From Acidobacteriota bacterium (GTDB lineage Bacteria > Acidobacteriota > Terriglobia > 20CM-2-55-15), in contig QHXA01000227.1 of the NCBI GenBank assembly GCA_003222755.1, forward strand, positions 1-6,020: a stretch of DNA of 6,020 nt, written 5' to 3'. How positions within the stretch are numbered: the first letter of the stretch is position 1; each line of letters begins with the position of its first letter. Made by a program: the position numbers and the translations under genes. Below, in pieces: positions 5,394-6,020 of the stretch. The notes under the pieces are model-generated. The model did not search any database, had not been told where the DNA came from, and was given only the letters and a program-made list of their open reading frames with translations.

Positions 5394-6020
5394 ATGAAGA
5401 CGATCTGGCCGAGACGCGATTTTCTATTTCAGTCCGGTGGCGGTATAGCCGGAGTGGCCTTGGCCCAAATGCTCCAGCACGAGGGACTCCTCGCAGGCGC
5501 CCGAGCGGCGGGTGCCGATGCATGCTCCGCGCCACCGATCGGTTCAAATCCTCTGTCCCCAAAACCACCACATTTCAAGCCTCGCGCGAAAGCCGTGATT
5601 TCGCTCTTCATGACGGGCGGTCCGAGTCACGTCGATACTTTCGACTATAAGCCCGGCCTCGAGAAGTACGCCGGACAAGTATTGGGCGGCGACGTTCGGG
5701 TTCGGCAAGGCTGGCCCGGCCCGATCATGCCCAGCATTTTCAAATTCAAGAAGTATGGGCAGTGCGGCAAGGATGTTTCAGAGCTGTTCCCGAACCTCGG
5801 CACGAAAGTAGATGAGATTGCCTTCATCCACTCGCTTCAAGGCCGGTCGAACGATCACGTGCAATCCACTTACGAAATGCAAACCGGACAGATCCGCATG
5901 GGTTTTCCTAGCATGGGATGCTGGATTACCTACGGATTAGGTTCGGAAAACGCCAATCTCCCCGGCTTTATTGTGCTGCAGGATGCGCGCGGTGGTCCTC
6001 TCGCCGGACCGAACAACTGG
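5394..6020 (+). CDS. DUF1501 domain protein with Tat-type leader (3' partial)
   Basis: 209 codons are visible and the frame is still open at the window edge; family members usually have about 420-500 residues, so roughly half is missing. Residues 6-12 (PRRDFLF) are a twin-arginine motif. They precede a weakly hydrophobic, Gly/Ala-rich segment (GGGIAGVALAQML, 15-27), which indicates export through Tat. The DUF1501 domain begins near residue 64: AKAVISLFMTGGPSHVDTFDYKPGL, with GGPSHVDTFD at 75-84 as the family signature. A GxPGPIMPS-type stretch, ELFPNLG and the 'NDHVQSTYEMQTG' segment (about 165-177) follow. DUF1501 belongs to the alkaline-phosphatase/sulfatase-like clan, but catalytic activity has not been shown for most members. 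The gene starts five bases after its neighbour's stop, as in other genomes with this pair. Tat export suggests that it folds, possibly with a cofactor, before leaving the cytoplasm. Confidence 0.92.
   Translation, partial: MKTIWPRRDFLFQSGGGIAGVALAQMLQHEGLLAGARAAGADACSAPPIGSNPLSPKPPHFKPRAKAVISLFMTGGPSHVDTFDYKPGLEKYAGQVLGGDVRVRQGWPGPIMPSIFKFKKYGQCGKDVSELFPNLGTKVDEIAFIHSLQGRSNDHVQSTYEMQTGQIRMGFPSMGCWITYGLGSENANLPGFIVLQDARGGPLAGPNNW

Noticed and set aside
1..6020. CRISPR array, insertion-sequence ends, tRNA or rRNA
   Set aside because: No regularly spaced repeats, transposase motifs, long terminal inverted repeats or tRNA-like cloverleaf with CCA end were seen on reading both strands.

Overview
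The window is a piece of a chromosome or metagenomic contig from a free-living, moderately GC-rich bacterium. The best clue to its lineage is the right half: a PSCyt1/DUF1549/DUF1553 cytochrome-type protein followed directly by a DUF1501 protein. This gene pair is strongly expanded in Planctomycetota, Verrucomicrobiota and Solibacter-like Acidobacteriota. A Solibacter-like acidobacterium is my preferred guess, because Shine-Dalgarno sites are conventional and a VapBC module and remnants of soil-type enzymes lie nearby. This is an inference from gene content, not a proof.

Left part (1-730): the last 64 codons of a charged, coiled-coil protein run in from outside the window. A gene-poor stretch follows. 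It contains the decayed C-terminal end of a luciferase-like (LLM class) flavin-dependent oxidoreductase at about 393-626, recognisable from its conserved tail but lacking the rest of the gene.

Middle (731-2648): an intact class I O-methyltransferase of the dimerisation-domain/Methyltransf_2 type (731-1753) is followed by a second remnant, the C-terminal third of a PIN-domain toxin on the minus strand (1801-1968). Immediately beside it, on the plus strand, is a complete VapBC-type toxin-antitoxin operon: a ribbon-helix-helix antitoxin (1999-2247) and a PIN ribonuclease (2244-2648), overlapping by four bases. A good -35/-10 pair at 1964-1992 would start transcription almost exactly on the antitoxin ATG, so this mRNA is probably leaderless. 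An 8-bp tandem repeat fills the promoter spacer.

Right part (2649-6020): a two-gene operon. The first gene (2749-5388, TTG start) encodes a Sec-exported protein with two CXXCH haem-type motifs. The second (5394 to beyond the window) encodes a DUF1501 protein with a twin-arginine leader. They are five bases apart and are probably translationally coupled. Their products would meet outside the cytoplasm, perhaps at the outer surface, but the biochemical role of this pair is not established.

Overall, the left 2 kb looks like a region of gene turnover (two gene remnants around one intact enzyme and a toxin-antitoxin module), and the right 3.4 kb is an ordinary, well-conserved operon. I did not see a CRISPR array, rRNA, tRNA, insertion sequence or phage gene, and nothing here is clearly a new biological system. 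The most unusual points are the predicted leaderless vapBC transcript and its junction with an older PIN fragment.
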